Positions 43,587 through 45,245 of a DNA stretch of 45,245 nt are shown here, one piece after another. Below the pieces are notes generated by a model. The model did no database searches. It was given only the letters and a program-made list of their open reading frames with translations, and was not told the origin of the DNA. Location: contig CACDQG010000001.1 in the NCBI GenBank assembly GCA_902554785.1, positions 1 to 45,245 of the forward strand, read 5' to 3'. How positions within the stretch are numbered: position 1 is the stretch's first letter; every line of letters begins with the position of its first letter. Origin of the DNA: an uncultured Pelagibacteraceae bacterium. GTDB lineage: Bacteria; Pseudomonadota; Alphaproteobacteria; Pelagibacterales; Pelagibacteraceae. The position numbers and the translations under genes were made by a program.

Positions 43587-45245
43587 TTAAAGGCCATTTA
43601 TTAATTTTTGTTCAATTTTTTCTTTTAGATCTTTCTCTGTTTTTTCAAGATTAAGTGCATATTTCCAATAATACCTTGCTTGAATTTCATTTCCATTTTT
43701 CCAAAGAACATCTCCATAGTGATCATTTACAACTGGGTCAGCGGGCATTAATTTAACAGCTTGTTGTAAGTAATCTTTTGACTCCTTAAATCTCTCTAGT
43801 TTAAATAAAGCCCAGCCAAGCGAGTCTATTATATAAGGATCATTTGATTTTAACTTATTCGCTTTTTCTAACATTTCTAAAGATTTTTTTATCTTTATAC
43901 CTTTTTCAATCCAAGAATAAGCAAGATAATTTATAACGTAAGCTTGGTTTGGGCTAACCTCTAAAGATGCGAGAAGATCTTCTTCTGCTTCTTCCCACTT
44001 GCCAACTCTTTCATATGCAATGCCTCTGCCATCAGTAACTTCAGAAAATAATGGGTGCTTTTTATTGATTTTTTTTAGGATAAGTGAGTACCATTCGATA
44101 GACTCTTTAAACTCTTCGTTATTTTTTAAAAATTCGGCATAATCAAAAATTTCATAAATCCCTTTGCTTGGCAAATCGTTAAATGACTTACTTAATAGTT
44201 TTAATGACTCCTCTTTATTTTCTTCAAGTATCATCATTCTAGAAATTTGTTTACTTGAATACCACATAAAAGCACTTCCATTATAACTTAATTTTTTATA
44301 AATTTTTTTTGCCCCTGAAAAATCTTCAATCTTATATAAATTTTCCGCCATTAAACTATCGAAAGGATGAAAATCTTTGTTAAGAAATTTAGACAAATTT
44401 AAATAAAAATTTGATAATAGGTAAACGGATTGAGAAGATAATGCATTTGCAGTTATATATAATATTTCTGCAGCTACGTGCTGTTTTCTTTTACAGTCAA
44501 AATCAAAATTATTTTCAGAATTTTTCAAATCAATTTTGTATTGATTAAGTAGTAAGTTTCTAGGATATTTTTTTAAGGAATTTCTAATAATTTGTTTTGC
44601 TTTATCTATTTCGTTATTCTTTTCTAGGTATTTTGCCTGAAAATAATTATACCTAGAAAAATCTGTATTTTGGTCTGAGGTAAGTTTATTGAAAAGTAAA
44701 TCAGTTCTATCAGAATTATAAAAACAATGTAAAAAAGCATTTTGAATTTTTTTAAGATTTTCAAATCTATCATCTAATTCACTTAAGCTTAACTTTGCTT
44801 TTTCAAACTCTTTAATATTTAAATTTGACCAAATAAATAAAGATTTTGCGATATAACTCTCCAAAAGTGATCTTGGGTTCCTATTAAAAGCTTTTAGAAA
44901 ATATTTGGATGAAATTTCAAATTTACTATTTTTAAATTGGTAAATTCCAATTATTAAATCACTTTCAAAGGTATCAAGGTTTTCTCTTTCAAGTTTTTTA
45001 GAATATAGAAATGCTTGATTAAAATTTCCAGAATTTATTAATGAATATAAGAATTTTGACGAATATGCTAAGTGATTTTTCTCAAGTCCATCGAGTTTTT
45101 TTAGGTATTTGTATGAATCATTAAATTTGCTTTGATTTAAAAGCAAAATTCCAGAGAAATAATTTGATATATTATCTGCTTTGTTAAATTTATCTAAATT
45201 TTTAGCTTGAAGTGTGGAAAAAGATAAAAAAATAATGACAAACAA
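43587..45245 (-). CDS. TPR-repeat protein, exported (5' end outside the window)
   Basis: At least 552 residues and open to the right edge, so the true start is probably a few codons outside. The first visible residues (FVIIFLSFSTLQAKN) are the hydrophobic core and cleavage region of a signal peptide. The rest is all helical with tetratricopeptide repeats, clearest in WYSLILKKINKKHPLF, GKWEEAEEDLLASLEVSPNQ, DSLGWALFKLERFKESKDYL and QQAVKLMPADPVVNDHYGDV. TPR proteins act as scaffolds; periplasmic or outer-membrane assembly roles are plausible but not shown here. ispE follows 3 bp downstream. Confidence 0.85.
   Translation of the reverse strand: MFVIIFLSFSTLQAKNLDKFNKADNISNYFSGILLLNQSKFNDSYKYLKKLDGLEKNHLAYSSKFLYSLINSGNFNQAFLYSKKLERENLDTFESDLIIGIYQFKNSKFEISSKYFLKAFNRNPRSLLESYIAKSLFIWSNLNIKEFEKAKLSLSELDDRFENLKKIQNAFLHCFYNSDRTDLLFNKLTSDQNTDFSRYNYFQAKYLEKNNEIDKAKQIIRNSLKKYPRNLLLNQYKIDLKNSENNFDFDCKRKQHVAAEILYITANALSSQSVYLLSNFYLNLSKFLNKDFHPFDSLMAENLYKIEDFSGAKKIYKKLSYNGSAFMWYSSKQISRMMILEENKEESLKLLSKSFNDLPSKGIYEIFDYAEFLKNNEEFKESIEWYSLILKKINKKHPLFSEVTDGRGIAYERVGKWEEAEEDLLASLEVSPNQAYVINYLAYSWIEKGIKIKKSLEMLEKANKLKSNDPYIIDSLGWALFKLERFKESKDYLQQAVKLMPADPVVNDHYGDVLWKNGNEIQARYYWKYALNLEKTEKDLKEKIEQKLINGL

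Noticed and set aside
1-45245. CRISPR array, insertion sequence, prophage or integrated element
   Set aside because: No regularly spaced repeats, transposase, integrase, terminal inverted repeats or tRNA-end duplications were seen; both tRNAs are intact without adjacent integrases.

Overview
The window is a strongly AT-rich, almost fully coding stretch of bacterial chromosome. Its gene neighbourhoods are alphaproteobacterial: yqeY-dnaG-rpoD divergent from carAB, ubiK divergent from lgt, petABC divergent from trmL-hemF, prs-rplY-pth-ychF, and petP-petR with a sensor kinase. Very short spacers, many overlapping genes, Lys/Asn/Ile-rich proteins and a near absence of hairpin terminators suggest a streamlined marine lineage of the SAR11/Pelagibacterales type. 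That taxonomic call is inference from composition and gene order. No mobile element, prophage, CRISPR array, integrase or obvious horizontally acquired island is visible.

Layout. 1-5428 (minus): the front of a division and cell-wall cluster in transcription order mraZ, ftsZ, rsmH, ftsL, ftsI, murE (cut by the window edge). ftsZ sits directly behind mraZ, which is not its usual place at the distal end. A promoter with three 10-bp-spaced TGGG boxes precedes mraZ. 5572-5930: RNase P RNA. 5974-8120: a peptidoglycan amidase, divergent from the lipid-transport pair mlaA-mlaC. 8172-13297 (minus): yqeY, dnaG, rpoD, a CAT-anticodon tRNA and a methyltransferase. 13420-17830: carAB. 17827-19432 (minus): an ELM1-family protein followed by a 2OG-Fe(II) oxygenase. 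19456-21586: trxB converging on an aspartate aminotransferase. 21625-27345: uvrB, a pteridine-reductase-like SDR, folB, uvrC, pgsA. 27342-28229 (minus): ilvE. 28306-30710: MarR regulator, response regulator and histidine kinase. 30688-33580: ubiK (minus), then lgt, an NDUFAF7-type methyltransferase and pgeF. 33628-36997: prs, rplY, pth, ychF. 36974-39530 (minus): the cytochrome bc1 operon petABC. 39619-41368: trmL, hemF, greA. 41365-45245 (minus): a TPR protein (cut by the window edge), ispE, tRNA-Gln and a CCA-adding enzyme.

The content is overwhelmingly housekeeping: division, wall synthesis, replication, transcription, DNA repair, pyrimidine/arginine, folate and isoprenoid precursors, translation quality control and respiration. 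I see no clearly new multi-gene system. The observations most worth checking are small in scale: the displaced ftsZ, the mraZ leader (putative MraZ operator plus a strong Shine-Dalgarno leading into a start-stop codon pair), six convergent gene pairs whose ends overlap, a CCA-adding-enzyme gene starting 7 nt after a tRNA, a DnaG that has lost most of its zinc ligands, and a PTR1-like reductase in an operon with folB between uvrB and uvrC. There is no gene-free stretch longer than about 300 bases apart from the rnpB locus (5429-5973), which is explained by the RNA, its promoter and the mraZ promoter.
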